A stretch of 64,000 nt of DNA from Okapia johnstoni (GCA_024291935.2 CM044313.1:89031001-89095000), one strand, 5' to 3'. Shown: positions 46,113 to 57,769, counted from the stretch's first letter. Translations and numbers: made by a program. The notes: generated by a model from the letters alone, not told the origin.

Positions 46113-46374
46113 CAACAAGGAATTATGTATATCAAATTATATTCTTAATTTAAATTTTGATTCAAAAAATGACTTTAAAGAGAATAAACAACAGGGAAGT
46201 GTTTAACCTATGAACTTGAATGGTAGTTCATTGCATTGCAAGTTCATGAATTTACAAATTCTTAAAATTTTCAGTGATATGTGCAAGCAAGGTGCATAAG
46301 ACAATAAATTAAACTCATGCAGTCACACTTGCTGGGGCAAGTGCTGAGAAGTAAAATATGATGTAAATAGATGA

Positions 46375-46640
46375 CTGAATTTTTTAAGGTCGTTCTGCTG
46401 TATCTGTTGGTATAATTGGAAGACCTGTTTTGACAAGATGACATTTGAGCAAAGCCCTGGACTTAAGTGAGAACGCAGGTCAAGTTGCTGTCTGGGGAAG
46501 AAACCAGGCTAAAGCGATTTTTGTTCCAAAGGCCTTGAGGCAGGGTTATGATTGGCAGCTGTAAGGAAGAGCCAAAGGGACAAAGTAGCTAAAGCAGCGA
46601 TAGGTAAGTTGTTATGAAATTTTACCAGTTTTCATAACTT
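46375..46640 (-). mobile_element. L2 LINE 3' region, minus orientation
   Basis: 'atgacatttgagcaaagccc', 'gctgtctggggaagaaacca' and 'ccaaaggccttgaggcaggg' appear in the order of a reversed L2. Confidence 0.6.
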
Positions 46641-46644
46641 AGTT

Positions 46645-46682
46645 GAAAGGAAAGAAGAGAGGAAGAAAGGAAGGAAAAAAGG
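46645..46682. repeat. Purine-rich (GGAA)-like simple repeat
   Basis: Irregular ggaa/gaag/aagg words. Confidence 0.85.
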
Positions 46683-47284
46683 ATCTTAAAACTATGCAAT
46701 GGACTTTTATCTCTGCTCTCCATCATTTCTATACACACGTTTGATTTTTTCCTCTTATTATAACTCATAAGAATAAGCTATAAATGTGACAGAAGCTCTT
46801 TATTCCTCAATTAGTGAGACACCATTAACAACCCTAGTGAATTTGCCTGCTGGGATAATGTGCTACTGTGAATGCCTTTTTTGTTTCTAAAATGTTTGCT
46901 AAATGTCTCCGTTGACATGGGAACATGTGTCCTGTAACTGATTTTTTTAATGAGTGTTGGTTTACCTTTGTGACCCTCATTTTATATGCACTTAAATGGA
47001 ATTTATCTGTCAAAAATTTTTCAAGAAGCATAGAAAATAGATTTTTTTCTTCTTATCTGTGTATTGCATACATTTGAAATAAAAGACAAATGAACTCATA
47101 TGTTTTAAAAGAAAGTTAAATTTCAAGATCAGAAAACGTAATAAAAACTGTAAATGTTGATTTTTGGGAGACCAATATGATGTGTGTATTTCACAGAGTT
47201 GGTTTAAGACTAGCTTACTTTAAATATAAATAATACATACTTAGTTTTTTTTTAATAGAAATAATTACCTGCAAAGACTATTAA
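46683..47284. other. Non-coding stretch, nothing assigned
   Basis: AT-rich with no named element. Confidence 0.45.
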
Positions 47285-47955
47285 TTATGTTGGAAAACCA
47301 TTTGGCAGTTGCTTGTGGAGTTGAACATGTACTTACAATAATAACCAGGAATCTTACTGGTTACACAAGTTTAAACAAAAACTATTATGTGTAGATTTTT
47401 AAAATACCTTTATTTCTAATGCCCAATCTCTTCAACTCATTTCAGTTCAGTTCAGTTCAGTCAGTCAATCATGTCTGACTCTTTGTGACCCCATGAACCG
47501 CAGCACGCCGGGCTTCCCTATCCATCACCAACTGCAGGAGTTTACCCAAACTCATGTCCATTGAGTCGGTGATGCCATTTAACCATCTCATCCTCTGTCG
47601 TCCCCTTCTCCTCTTGCCTTCAATCTTTCCTAACATAAGGGTCTTTTCAAATGAGTCAGCTCTTCACATCAGGTGGCCAAAATATTGGAGTTTCAGCTTC
47701 AACATCAGTCCTTCCAATGAACACCCAGGACTGATCTCCTTTAAGATGGATTGGTTGCATCTCCTTGCAGTCCAAGGGACTCTCAGGGGTCTTCTCTAAC
47801 ACCACAGTTCAAAAGCATCAATTCTTCGGGGCTCAGCATTCTTTATAGTCCAACTCTCACTCCATACATGACCATTGGAAAAACCATAGCCTTGACTAGA
47901 CGGACCTTTGTTGACAAAGTAATATCTCTGCTTTTCAATACGCTGTCTAGGATGG

Positions 47956-48656
47956 TCATAACTTTCCTTCCAAGGAATAAGTGTCTTTTAATTTCATGGC
48001 TGCAATCACCATCTGCCGTAATTTTGGAGCCCCAAAAATAGAGTCAGCCACTGTTTCCACTGTTTCCCCATCTATTTGCCATGAAGTGATGGGACCAGAT
48101 GCCATGATATTAGCTTTCTGAATGTTGAGCTTTAAGCCAACTTTTTCATTTTCCTCTTTCACTTTCATCAAGAGGCTCTTTAGTTTTTCTTCACTTTCTG
48201 CCATAAGGATGGTGTCATCTGCATGTCTGAGATTACTGATATTTCTCTCAGCAATCTTGATTCCAGCTTGTGCTTCCTCCAGCCCAGCATTTCTCATGAT
48301 GTACTCTGCATATAAGTTAAATAAGCAGGGTGACAATATACAGCATTGACGTACTCCTTTCCCTATTTGGAACCAGTCTGTTGTTCCATGTCCAGTTCTA
48401 ACTGTTGCTTCCTGACTTGCATACAGGTTTCTCAAGAGGCAGGTCAGGTGGTCTGGTATTCCCATCTCTTTCAGAATTTTCCACAGTTTATTGTGATCCA
48501 CACAGTCAAAGGCTTTGGCATAGTCAATAAAGCAGAAATGGATGTTTTTCTGGAACTCTCTTGCTTTTTCGATGATCTGGCGAATGTTGGCAATTTGATC
48601 TCTGGTTCCTCTGCCTTTTCTAAAACAGCCTGAACATCTGGAAGTTCATGGTTCAC
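47956..48656 (-). pseudogene. BovB reverse-transcriptase remnant, catalytic box HADD
   Basis: Two overlapping open stretches in different frames, 48656-48471 (fingers, partial motif A side) and 48501-47956 (181 codons, palm to C-terminal part). The C box at 48225-48214 reads HADD: both aspartates are kept but the tyrosine is histidine. The motif-B-like stretch reads GVRQCC, where another copy here has GVPQGS. The frame break between the two stretches, and the loss of the tyrosine, make it inactive. Confidence 0.85.
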
Positions 48657-49024
48657 ATATTGCTGAAACCTGGCTTGGAGAATTTTGAGAATTACTTTAC
48701 TAGCATGTGAGATGAGTGCAATTGTGTGGTAGTTTGAGCATTCTTTGGCATTGCCTTTCTTTGGGATTGGAATGAAAACTGACCTTTTCCAGTCCTGTGG
48801 CCACTGCTGAGTTTTCCAAATTTGCTGACATTGAGTGCAGCACTTTCAGAGCATCATCTTTTTGGATTTGAAATAGCTCAACTGGAATTCTTTCACCTCC
48901 CCTAGCTTTGTTTGTAGTGATACTTCCTAAGGCCCACTTGACTTCACATAGGTGAGTGAGTGATCACACCATCGTGATTATCTGGGTCATGAAGATCTTT
49001 TTCATACAGTTCTTCTGTGTATTC

Positions 49025-49294
49025 TTACCACTTATTCTTAATATCTTCTGCTTCTGTTAGGTCCATACCTTTTCTATCCTTTATTGAGCCCATCTTTGCT
49101 TGAAATCTTCCCTTGGTACCTCTTATTTTCTTGAAGAGATCTCTAGTCTTTCCCATTCTGTTGTTTTCCTCTATTTCTTTGCATTGATCGCTGAGGAAGC
49201 CTTTCTTATCTCTCCTTTCTATTCTTTGGAACTCTGCATTCAAATGGGTATATGTTTCCTTTTCTACCCTGCTTTTCGTTCCTCTTCTTTTCAC
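49025..49294 (-). pseudogene. BovB linker remnant between endonuclease and reverse transcriptase
   Basis: An 89-codon lysine/arginine-rich open stretch (KRRGTKSR start, then an EIEENNRMGKTRDL block) that lies between the nuclease and polymerase parts of the BovB frame. It ends at a stop at 49025 and is not joined to the polymerase frame. Confidence 0.8.
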
Positions 49295-49944
49295 AGCTAT
49301 TTGTAAGGCCTCCTCAGACAGCCACTTTGCTTTTTTGAATTTCTTTTTCTTGGGGATGATCTTGCTCCCTGTCTCCTGTAGAGTGTCACAACCCTATGTC
49401 TATAGTTCATCAGGCACTCTGTCTATCAGATCCAGTCCCTTAAATCTATTTCTCACTTCCACTGTATAATCATACAGTGACCATCTGTCACTGGAATTTG
49501 ATTTAGGTCATACCTGAATGGTCTAGTGGTTTTCCCCGCTTTCTTCAATTTAAGTCTGAATTTGGCAATAAGGAGTTCATGATCTGAGCCACAGTCAACT
49601 CCTGGTCTTGTTTTTGCTGATTGTATAGAGTTTCTCCATCTTTGGTTGCAAAGAGTATAATCAGTCTGATTTCGGTGTTGACCATCTGGTGATGTCCATG
49701 AGTAGAGTCTTCTCTTGTGTTGTTGGAAGAGGGTGTTTGCTATGATCAGTGTGTTCTCTTGGCAGAAGTCTATTAGCCTTTGCCCTGCTTCATTCTGTAC
49801 TCCAAGGCCAAATTTGCCTGTTACTCCAGGTAGCTCTTGACTTCTTACTTTTGCATTCCAGTCCCCTATAATGAAAAGGACATCTTTTTTGGGTGTTAAT
49901 TCTAAAAGGTCTTGTAGGTCTTCATAGAACCATTCAACTTCAGC

Positions 49945-50250
49945 TTATTCAGCATTACTGGTTGGGGCATAGACTTGGATTACCATGATATTGATTGGTT
50001 TGCCTTGGAAATGAACAGAGATCATTCTGTTGTTTTTGAGATTGCATCCAAGTAGTGCATTTCGGACTCTTTTGTTGACTATGATGGCTACTCCATTTCT
50101 TCTAAGGGATTCCTGCCCACAGTAGTTGATATAATGGTCATCTGAATTAAATTCACCCATTCCAGTCCATCTTAGTTTGCTGATTCCTAGAATGTTGATG
50201 TTCACTCTTGCCATCTCCTGTTTGATCACTTCCAATCTGCCTTGATTCAT
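49945..50250 (-). pseudogene. BovB endonuclease N-terminal remnant, catalytic Glu changed to Lys
   Basis: 101 codons of the APE-like endonuclease start. The family motif ILGISEL(K/R)W reads ILGISKLRW here: codon AAA at 50178-50176 instead of GAA, removing the metal-binding glutamate. A stop after the APTSNAE block ends the frame at 49945. Further downstream, in other frames, the GDWNAK block (about 49865-49885) and a GSDHEL block (about 49575-49592) can still be read, so the domain decayed rather than being deleted. Confidence 0.8.
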
Positions 50251-50672
50251 GGACCTAACTTTCCAGGTTCCTATGCAATATTGCTCTTTACAGCATCAGA
50301 CCTTGCTTCTGTTACCAGTCACATCCACACCTGGGTGTTGTTTTTGCTTTGGCTCCATCCTTTCATTCTTTCTGGAGTTATTTCTCCACTGATCTCCAGT
50401 AGCATATTGAGCACCTACTGACCTGGGGAGTTCTTTCAGTGTCCTCTCTTTTTGCCTTTTCATACTGTTCATGGGGTTTTCAAGGCAAGAATACTGAAGT
50501 GGGTTGCCATTCCCTTTTCCAGTGGATCACATTCTGTCAAACCCCTCCACCATGATCCGTCTGTCTTGGGTGGCCCCACATGGCATGGCTTAGTTTCATT
50601 GAGTTAGACAAGGCTGTGGTCCATGTGATCAGATTGGCTAGCTAGTTTTCTGTGATTGTGGTTTCAGTCTGT

Positions 50673-50686
50673 CTGCCCTCTGATGC
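50673..50686 (-). promoter_or_regulatory. CTCF-like motif in BovB 5' UTR
   Basis: On the minus strand GCATCAGAGGGCAG fits the CTCF core CCASYAGRKGGCRS at 12 of 14 positions. The related position in the fused copy near 44203 reads attagagggtgggcag and is disrupted. Confidence 0.35.
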
Positions 50687-50727
50687 CCTCTCTCAGTGCC
50701 TACCGTCTTACTTGTTTTTCTCTTACC

Positions 50728-50880
50728 TTGGACGTGGGATATCTCTTCACGGCTGCCCCAGCAAAGCGCAGCCACCGCTCCTTACCTTGGATGTGGGGTA
50801 GCTCCTCTTAGCCGCTGCCCCTGACTTTGGACGTGGGGTAGCTCCTCCCGGCTTCTCCTTGGACGTGGGGTAGCTCCCTT
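50728..50880 (-). repeat. GC-rich tandem-like units of the BovB 5' UTR
   Basis: Four imperfect units containing ggacgtggg(a/g)(g/t)agctcc spaced by about 35-50 bp. They are the element's 5' untranslated repeat and show this copy is close to complete. Confidence 0.8.
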
Positions 50881-51115
50881 TGGCTGCTCCTGCACCACCG
50901 CACAGCCGCCGCTCCAACTGGTACATGGGAAACGAGACTGTGGTTCGTGCAATTAAATATTAATACACAGAGTGAACTATTGAGATATCCAACATAAGGA
51001 TCACTCTCAGAAGCATAAATAAATCAATATTCAATAAAAAAGATAAACACAAAATACTGTGTATCACATGATTTTATTTCTATGAATTGCTTGCAAAAGT
51101 GAAACTGTAGAGACA

Positions 51116-51139
51116 AAAAGCAAACAAACAAACAAACAA
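51116..51139. repeat. (CAAA)n short repeat
   Basis: Five caaa-like units inside the L1 3' UTR. Confidence 0.85.
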
Positions 51140-51499
51140 CTGGTCAGTTGTTGATAGGAGGCGGGGATAGAAAAATTCCCTGCAGAGGAGCACAAGGAAG
51201 TGTTTTGAGGTGATTCAGGTTTTATGTATATATCTAATGTTGTTAGATAAATGAATGCATACGTTTGTCAAAACTCCAAAAAAGAAATGAGCAAAAAAGT
51301 TGTGAACTTTACTGTTTGTAAAGTATTATCAAATGTCTCCTGCCCCCCAAAAAAAGCACACAAAGAAAAGCCCAACAATCTGTTAAGCATAAAGTCCTCA
51401 CGATAGACAGAATCTAGTGCAAATTGTGTATGATTATTACTAACTACATTCTAGTAGGAGATACTAAAAGCATTTTCTTTTCTATCTGTACATACATTA

Positions 51500-51765
51500 A
51501 ACTGTGTTTCCTAGGTTCCGTCAAAATTCAGTATGGTCATGTGTTGAGTTGTACCCAGTGGAGTCAGAGTTAGATCTGTGTGACTCCTTGGCACAATTTC
51601 ATACTCATTCTCTTTCTGTCACCTTGACTGATGCACAGGATGAGTTTGGAAGTTGTACGTTGTTTTGTGTTTATGGAAGTGAGCAAAGAAAATGCTCAAT
51701 CATGATAAGCCTTTGAAGTATTTTTGGTTTTTTCATTAATGCTGCTGTTTAAACTTTGTTTAAAA
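51500..51765 (+). mobile_element. Possible MLT-type LTR fragment
   Basis: 'gtgagcaaagaaaatgctca', 'tgataagcctttgaagtatt' and 'ttaatgctgctgttt' resemble the 3' end of an old LTR of the MLT group. A 70-codon open stretch here has no motif. Confidence 0.35.
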
Positions 51766-53577
51766 CTCTGTCCTGATTTCATTGGAAATTTTTGTTCATT
51801 GACATACAAAAGAAAATTGTCAAATAGTTCAGGTTCTATACTTTAGTGTCTCACTAATATTTGGCTATTAATTCTGTATATCACTTAAAACAATATATTG
51901 CTCCACAGTTCCTTAAAAAAACTTTCTGCTGTACCTAGTGGATTTTTCAATCTGGATATTCCTAGATAGCTCCCATTAGTCAATTATTCATCAATTTACC
52001 CTTCACCAAACATTTACTGGTGGTTAATTGAAATCATATGAATTTGCCAATATTTAACTTCTGTTGACCTTTAAGCATGACAATTTCACATGGTCCGATC
52101 ATAATTACTTTCTGTAGGTATAATTATGTAATGCATATCTTTCCAATCATTTAGCTTTTCTATTTAAAGAACAATGATAATATAGTTCCCACTCTTTGGG
52201 CTAAATATCTTGTAGTGTTTTCATTTTAATAGAGAATCTTTATTATGTATATTCAGTCCACTTAATTCCAATTCTAATGTGCATGGAGCCCCAATTTTGT
52301 TTCTATATTTTGCAAAGACTTATGATAATTCCAAGTAAATGATAAATAACTAAGTCATTTTCTACAAACACATTCATACCTAGTTCTTGTATTCTTGTTT
52401 TTACATGTTACATTTACCTGCCTAATCCTTGGTATTCTTGTCATTTAATTATATTACATAAAATTTTTTAAAAAATTTAAAAAGAGAAGTTCGAAAGGAT
52501 ATGTGAAGTCAAACTATACAAAACTGTCATTTCCAGTGAAAGTTTTATCCTACTAAATTTTTTATGTTCTGGAATTGTGAATGATAAGCATTCATTTTCA
52601 AGAGGGAGGGAAAAACATCCAGAAATTTTCCAGCTAATTGTTTTCACACTGTTGTTATTATGAGATCATTTTAGTTAGTTGTGATCTTTTATCTGATAAA
52701 ATCAGCAACTCTTCATACATATTAAATTATGAATAAATTTGTAGGCAGAAACAAAAGTAATTCTAATGATTAGATTATTAATCAGTCGTAAAGAAAAGAT
52801 GAGATTCTTCAGGTCATATTCAGTGTTTAATTTTTGCTTTTTATTATTTATAATCTCCATCTCTCTCTCTATATATATATATATTTATATATATATCCAT
52901 AGACAGTGGAAAATATAGGTTATGTTTTCATATTATTTATAGCAAGAATCATGCTCAAAATATTGTGACATCAACAAGGAAGCAATAAATAATGGAATTA
53001 GTTATAATTTATGTTGTAAATAATATAAACAAGCCACCATTAGATTACCCAGAAGTTGTCTCCATGTATTGATTTTTTTTCTCCTCAAGCCTTAGCATAT
53101 ACTTTCAAATGTTGTAGATGCTTAATAAGCATTTGCTAAATGAGGTGACTTTCTAAAATTCAAGGGGAAAAGACACATGTTCATGGAGAGATCTTCCTAT
53201 TCTGGTTTCTAGTCTTTTCTTGGACAGTTCTGAATGTGGTGCTTTCCTAGATGCACCTGGTATCCTTGTCGATATTATGCAGCATTTGGTGACACAACTG
53301 AAATGAGTGAGGCAAAGAGAGAAAATCAGTAATAGGAACTGATAAGCAAGTGCACCTTTAATGTAAAAATACAAAATATATTCTCACCTTTCCAGTTATC
53401 TACTGTTATTTTCTAGTTATCATACTATCACTTGCTTTTGCACTTAGATTTCTTCCCATTTTGTAATAATTTTATGAAACACATAATAGAGATTTAAGTG
53501 ACTTTTCTTAGTTTTCATGCACTTATTTTTCTTCAAAATATTTAAACCACTGAAGTTTTAAACATTAATAGCTTTGA
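51766..53577. other. AT-rich non-coding stretch
   Basis: No named repeat except the simple repeat at 52855-52897. Open stretches are short and motif-free. Confidence 0.45.
52855..52897. repeat. (TC)n(TA)n simple repeat
   Basis: A run of tc units turning into ta units with one ttta interruption. Confidence 0.92.
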
Positions 53578-53650
53578 TTTACAGGTTAGGTAACAGCTCA
53601 GTGCAATCAGATGATTTGCCCAAAGTCTTAGAATTAATGTAGTCACTTCT
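53578..53650 (-). mobile_element. MIR-like fragment, minus orientation
   Basis: 'ttacaggttaggtaacagct', 'atttgcccaaagtcttagaa' and 'gtagtcacttctgtgg' weakly match the reversed MIR core. Confidence 0.4.
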
Positions 53651-53994
53651 GTGGTTAAGCAGGATGTCTGTGTTGGGTGGAGGGGGGATGGTGGATTGTT
53701 GGAAGAGCTTTTTGTGCTGAGTTATTTCTGTAGCTTTACTTGGGATCTCCTTCATGGAAACAGAAGTAGAAGCTAAGACATAGTTTATTTGGAAGGGTCC
53801 ATATACATTGGCAGGTGAGCTGGCAGGTGGTACAGGGAAAGGAATGCAGCCATCAGGAATAATTTCTGTAGCCAGTTACATGGAGTAATCCTACAGGACC
53901 ACTCTGAGTAATTGCAGAGTACATGCCTTTGATGTATTGTGGCCAAAAAAAAAGGGAAATAGGAATATTCATTAGAACTTAATCAGAACTTAAT

Positions 53995-54075
53995 CCTAGG
54001 TCTATTCCACTTCTAGACTGTGTGGGCTTGATTAAGTCTCTGAATCTCAAGTCTGTGGTCTTGATCACTTTTTTA
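53995..54075 (+). mobile_element. MIR-like fragment, plus orientation
   Basis: 'ccacttctagactgtgtggg' followed by 'ttgattaagtctctgaatct' weakly matches the MIR core. Confidence 0.35.
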
Positions 54076-54118
54076 ACAAGTCTTCAAAGATGTTAATTTA
54101 TTACAAAGACACCCTCAG

Positions 54119-54277
54119 AAAGGGCTTACCTGGTGGCTCAGACAGTAAAGAAGATCCCTTGGAGGAGGGAATGGCTACCGGCTTCAATATCCTTGCCTGG
54201 AGATTTCCATGGACAGAGGCTACAGTCCATGGTGTTGAAAAGAGTCAGACACAACTGAGCGACTAACACTTCACTTT
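54119..54277 (+). mobile_element. Bov-tA SINE with internal deletion, plus strand
   Basis: The head (gggcttacctggtggctcag) is present, but after 'cagtaaagaa' the text jumps to 'gatcccttggagg', losing about 50 bp including box B. A perfect 9-bp duplication caccctcag lies at 54110-54118 and 54278-54286. Confidence 0.92.
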
Positions 54278-54574
54278 CACCCTCAGCACACTACATGGAA
54301 AATCATTACACCCATACAGTATGTTCAGATGTTATATTAACTCATATATAATGAATACAACGATAGGAATAAAGCTGGAATGTAAGGAATATGTTAGCTT
54401 TAGGAACAATTCTGGAAAGGTAGGCAAATTTAAAGGGATCATGGCTATCCAGAAAACAACTTTTTTTGAAAATTAAAAAAATGTATTGCAGTTTCAACAT
54501 GGTAATTACAAGATGTATATTCTTATAAAAATTTTACAGTTTTGGCTTTGCTTTATCCCACTTTGAAAACTCCA

Positions 54575-55085
54575 CTCTATGTATATTCATTGAGAACCTG
54601 TCATGAACCCTTTATGATGCTTTGCTTACAGAAGTGACCAGTTTTCTGCCCCATAAAGCATAAAAGAGACAGGTAATGAACAGATAAATAAACAAATACA
54701 AGGTGATAATGAGGACTGTAATGAAAATGAAAACATGTGATGCTGTCGGGAGGGATGAAAAAAATCCTTTATGTTGGAAATTCAAGGAGGGGATGGCTGA
54801 GAAAGTGAGGTTTAAGGTAAATGAGAGCGTGCATGAGCCGTGAAAGCACATCAAACGGTAAAAATGGCACCAAGACCATAGCAGAGGTGAGTGCCCTGTG
54901 ATTAAGGAACAAGGAAAGACAGGTGACTGAATCACTTTTTAAACAAAGGGTAGGAGAAGTAGATGAGGTTGTAAAGTTAGGCAGGAATCTCATCTTGTAT
55001 TGTGTAGAGCTAGATAATTCACAATAAAAGGCTCTGATTTCATTCTGAACAAAATAAAAAGCTAATAAAAGATTTTGGAAAAGGG
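54575..55085 (-). mobile_element. L2 LINE 3' region, minus orientation
   Basis: 'aatgaacagataaataaaca', 'ggctgagaaagtgaggttta', 'ggtgagtgccctgtgatta' and 'ggctctgatttcattctgaa' follow a reversed L2. Confidence 0.6.
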
Positions 55086-55744
55086 TAATACATAAAAATA
55101 GTATCTGTAATTTGCCTATCTGTATATCTATCTAGCTGTATAATTCAGGGACCAGTGAGCATAGATATGAGTAGGTCAATTTAGGAAATGATTTTGAGGT
55201 ATAATAAATAGAGATTAATTTCATTTTGTTAACATTTTAAGAAAGAAGAAACACACTAGGTAGGAAGTGGATGAGAGAAGAAGAGAAATGAATGAGAGGA
55301 AGAAAAGAAAGAACAAGAAAGACAATACTTAAGTTATCAATAAGAAAGTTATATTGGTCTATACTTTGTTGTTCATAAGTTTCAAAAGCTTAATTGGACA
55401 AAATTTAATTTTTCCTGAACAGTGTACACAAATAAAGACATGATTGTAAGAAGTAGAAGAATTAGGGACATGAAGGCTGTTTTCCTCTCTTTCACTCTTT
55501 GAATGTCTTGACTGGTTTTCTTTTTTTCTCTATCTTCATGTGAAGGTCTATAAGACCCCTGACTTGGGTCAAATGCTTATTCTGTATTAATCAATGGATC
55601 AAGTTTCCATGGAAAGGAAACTATAGTTTCCTCAGTATGATCATATGCTCATTTCTACGTGTAGGTAGAAACTTTTCGTATTCAAAAGACCGCTTCTCTG
55701 TCACAGTCAATCCTTACTATAACACAGTGAATAATCAGTTCTGC
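55086..55744. other. Non-coding stretch with GA-rich tract
   Basis: A purine-rich stretch at about 55258-55325; otherwise nothing recognised. Confidence 0.45.
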
Positions 55745-55955
55745 ATGGAAAACTCAGGGAAGGCTTGCCTAAGAAGTGATATCTGAGCTGGATTTTGAAG
55801 GAGAAAATAACTCATTGCAACTCAATATGTATTGAAAGCTTATTAAATTCAAGGTACTCTGCTAAGGTGCACTGAAGCATACAGAAGTGAATAAAATACA
55901 GTTTCTTCAATACGGGGATTTACAGTCTCCTAATGAAGGAGACTGACACTTATAC
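55745..55955 (-). mobile_element. Two L2 fragments, minus orientation
   Basis: 55745-55805 (gaagtgatatctgagctgga) is an internal L2 piece; 55815-55955 (caatatgtattgaaagctta, agaagtgaataaaatacag, atttacagtctcctaatgaa) is an L2 3' end. Their order is swapped compared with one intact copy, so they are two elements or a rearrangement. Confidence 0.5.
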
Positions 55956-56124
55956 ATAAGCCACTGTGGAAGTTCTCTTGACATCATTAAGTTTAATCCT
56001 AAGACACACTGGGATGTCAGGCATTCTTAAAAGGCTTAGATATTATAATATATGCAGCAGTGACTTGGGACAAGTCAGCTGGATAAAAGTTAGCCCATGG
56101 AGGACGGGCTTAGCTATAAATTGA

Positions 56125-56270
56125 CAATATATTCATTTAATAAACAGTTATCGACTGCCTGTGTGGCCAGAAAAAGACAAGGCCCAATGAAGACAGAGAT
56201 AAACATTTATTATGACTTCAACAAAGAACTTGTAATCTACTGTAGAATATGGATTAATTATATTTCAGTT
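56125..56270 (-). mobile_element. L2 LINE 3' end, minus orientation
   Basis: 'attcatttaataaacagtta', 'cgactgcctgtgtggccag', then 'gacaaggcccaatgaagaca' and 'gaacttgtaatctactgtag' are a reversed L2 end. Confidence 0.6.
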
Positions 56271-56356
56271 AAATTCATACTTTGCCAGAGTGTTAAACCA
56301 GGAGTGTTTCAAATCACAGATGGTTTGTAAACAGGGCTTTCAGTTGCATAGGCCTC

Positions 56357-56683
56357 ATCAGTTCAGTTCATTTCAGTTGCTCAGTCATGTCCGACTGTTG
56401 GCGACCCCATGGACTGCAGCATGCCAGGCCTCCCTGTCCATCACCAACTCCTGGAGCTTACTCAAACTCATGTCCATTGAGTCGGTGATGCCATCCAACC
56501 ATCTCATCTTCTGTTGTCCTTTTCTCCTCCTGCCTTTGATCTTTCCCAGCATCAGGGTCTTTTCAAATAGGTCAGTTCTTTGCATCAGGTGGCCAAAGTA
56601 TTGGAGTTTCAGCTTCAGCATCAGTCCTTCCAAAGAATATTCAGGACTGATTTCCTTTAGGATGGACTTGTTGGATCTCCTTT
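56357..56683 (-). mobile_element. BovB 3' fragment, minus orientation
   Basis: Reversed 3' terminus (cagttcagttcatttcagt) to 'ttgttggatctcctttt'. The following 56684-56710 has short gtactc/actcat echoes. No clear duplication. Confidence 0.9.
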
Positions 56684-56714
56684 TGTACTCGTGTACTCAT
56701 GAGTACTCATTGAC

Positions 56715-56860
56715 TCAGCTTATTTATTCCTTATGGTGACCCTGATCAGGAGGTATGATTGTGATCACCATTTGAAAATGTGAAAATCAAGGTGGAGAGA
56801 AGTTAATGAATGTGCTCCATTGAATAAGTGGGAGATCAGGATTTAAACTGAGGTGATGCT
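56715..56860 (-). mobile_element. MIR SINE, minus orientation
   Basis: 'ccttatggtgaccctgatca', 'ttgtgatcaccatttgaaaa', 'gagagaagttaatgaatgtg' and 'ggatttaaactgagg' follow the reversed MIR core over its whole length. Confidence 0.7.
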
Positions 56861-57379
56861 ATCAAGATAAGACAAGAAGGTACCAATAAATATAGAAAAT
56901 GTAGAAGGTTCCAGATCTTGAATTGTAAAGTATGGCAATAGAGGTGGTGGAAATAACTGAGTGAGAAATTTGGCAAAGGAGGAAGATGAGATCAGAGTGG
57001 GCTGTTTCATGTACAGATTTCCAAACTGGAATATTTTTTAGGGATTAAGTGGTCCAATATTTGGCTCTGGAAGTTAGTTGTTGGAAAGATATCATTAAAA
57101 TGAGAGTTGACGTTATTTCATAGTTTTTTTCATTTTAGATAGAGTTTTCCAGAATGATGTTTAGGTACATGTGTGTGCTGCCACTCAAAAATAACCCTTA
57201 TGTGGGTCTTTTGTTTCTAACCCACTGTAGCTTACAGAGTATGTGGAACGCTGACACACACATAATGAATTCTGTGCTGAATGGCAGTTGCCTCAACTTC
57301 TAAGTCTGTTTTTGAATCCATCCTGTTATTGTCATTCCAGGTGTCAGTATAATAGTGTACTAGTTCAAAGTGTGCTGTG
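56861..57379. other. Non-coding stretch, possibly degraded L2
   Basis: 56880-57100 weakly resembles a reversed L2 interior (aggaagatgagatcagagtg). The rest shows nothing. Confidence 0.35.
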
Positions 57380-57573
57380 AAACGAAAGTGAAAGTCACTC
57401 AGTCATGTCCAGCTCCTTGCAACCCCACAGACTATACAGTACATGGAATTCTCCAGGCCAGAATACTGGAGTGGGTAGCCTTTCCCTTCTCCAGGGGATC
57501 TTCCCAACACAGGGATCTACCTGGATCTCCTGCATTGCAGGTGGATTCCTTACCAGCTGAGCTATCAGAGAAG
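57380..57573 (-). mobile_element. Bov-tA SINE (minus)
   Basis: Starts with cgaaagtgaaagtcactcag and ends with the reversed head (gagctatcagagaagc). No clear duplication. Confidence 0.9.
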
Positions 57574-57769
57574 CATGATATACTCCTATCTTAAATTAGA
57601 GCAGCAATGTCTTAAGTGTTCTTGTTGATCCAGACTTATCTATTTTTAATTCCCTCAAAATATTTAACTAATAGTTTCCAAGAAAGTTATATGTTAAAAG
57701 TCCTTTGCTAGCCCCAGCAAATAAAATCAGATTCCTTGAAGTGGTTTAGATGGACCGACATAACCCAAC

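Larger units (their letters stand above)
47438..50914 (-). mobile_element. Near full-length BovB LINE, minus orientation
   Basis: 3.48 kb. In element order: a GC-rich 5' UTR (50914 to about 50690) with four tandem-like ctttggacgtggggtagctc units on the plus strand (at about 50728, 50781, 50826 and 50859), then the early region (50640-50460), endonuclease, linker, reverse transcriptase and the 3' end with repeated ttcag on the plus strand at 47441. It is inserted in an older L1. The duplication is short (caact at 47433-47437 and 50915-50919) but agrees with the L1 join. The element is dead: stops and frameshifts break the frame in several places. Confidence 0.93.
47285..51280 (+). mobile_element. 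L1M-type LINE 3' UTR (plus), split by a long BovB
   Basis: Left part 47285-47437: 'ggaaaaccatttggcagttg', 'gaacatgtacttacaataat'. Right part from 50915 to about 51280: 'caactggtacatgggaaac', 'cacatgattttatttctatg', 'gtagagacaaaaagc', 'tgataggaggcggggatag'. The two parts are colinear with an old L1 3' UTR. A (CAAA)n run at 51116-51139 lies within it. Confidence 0.72.
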
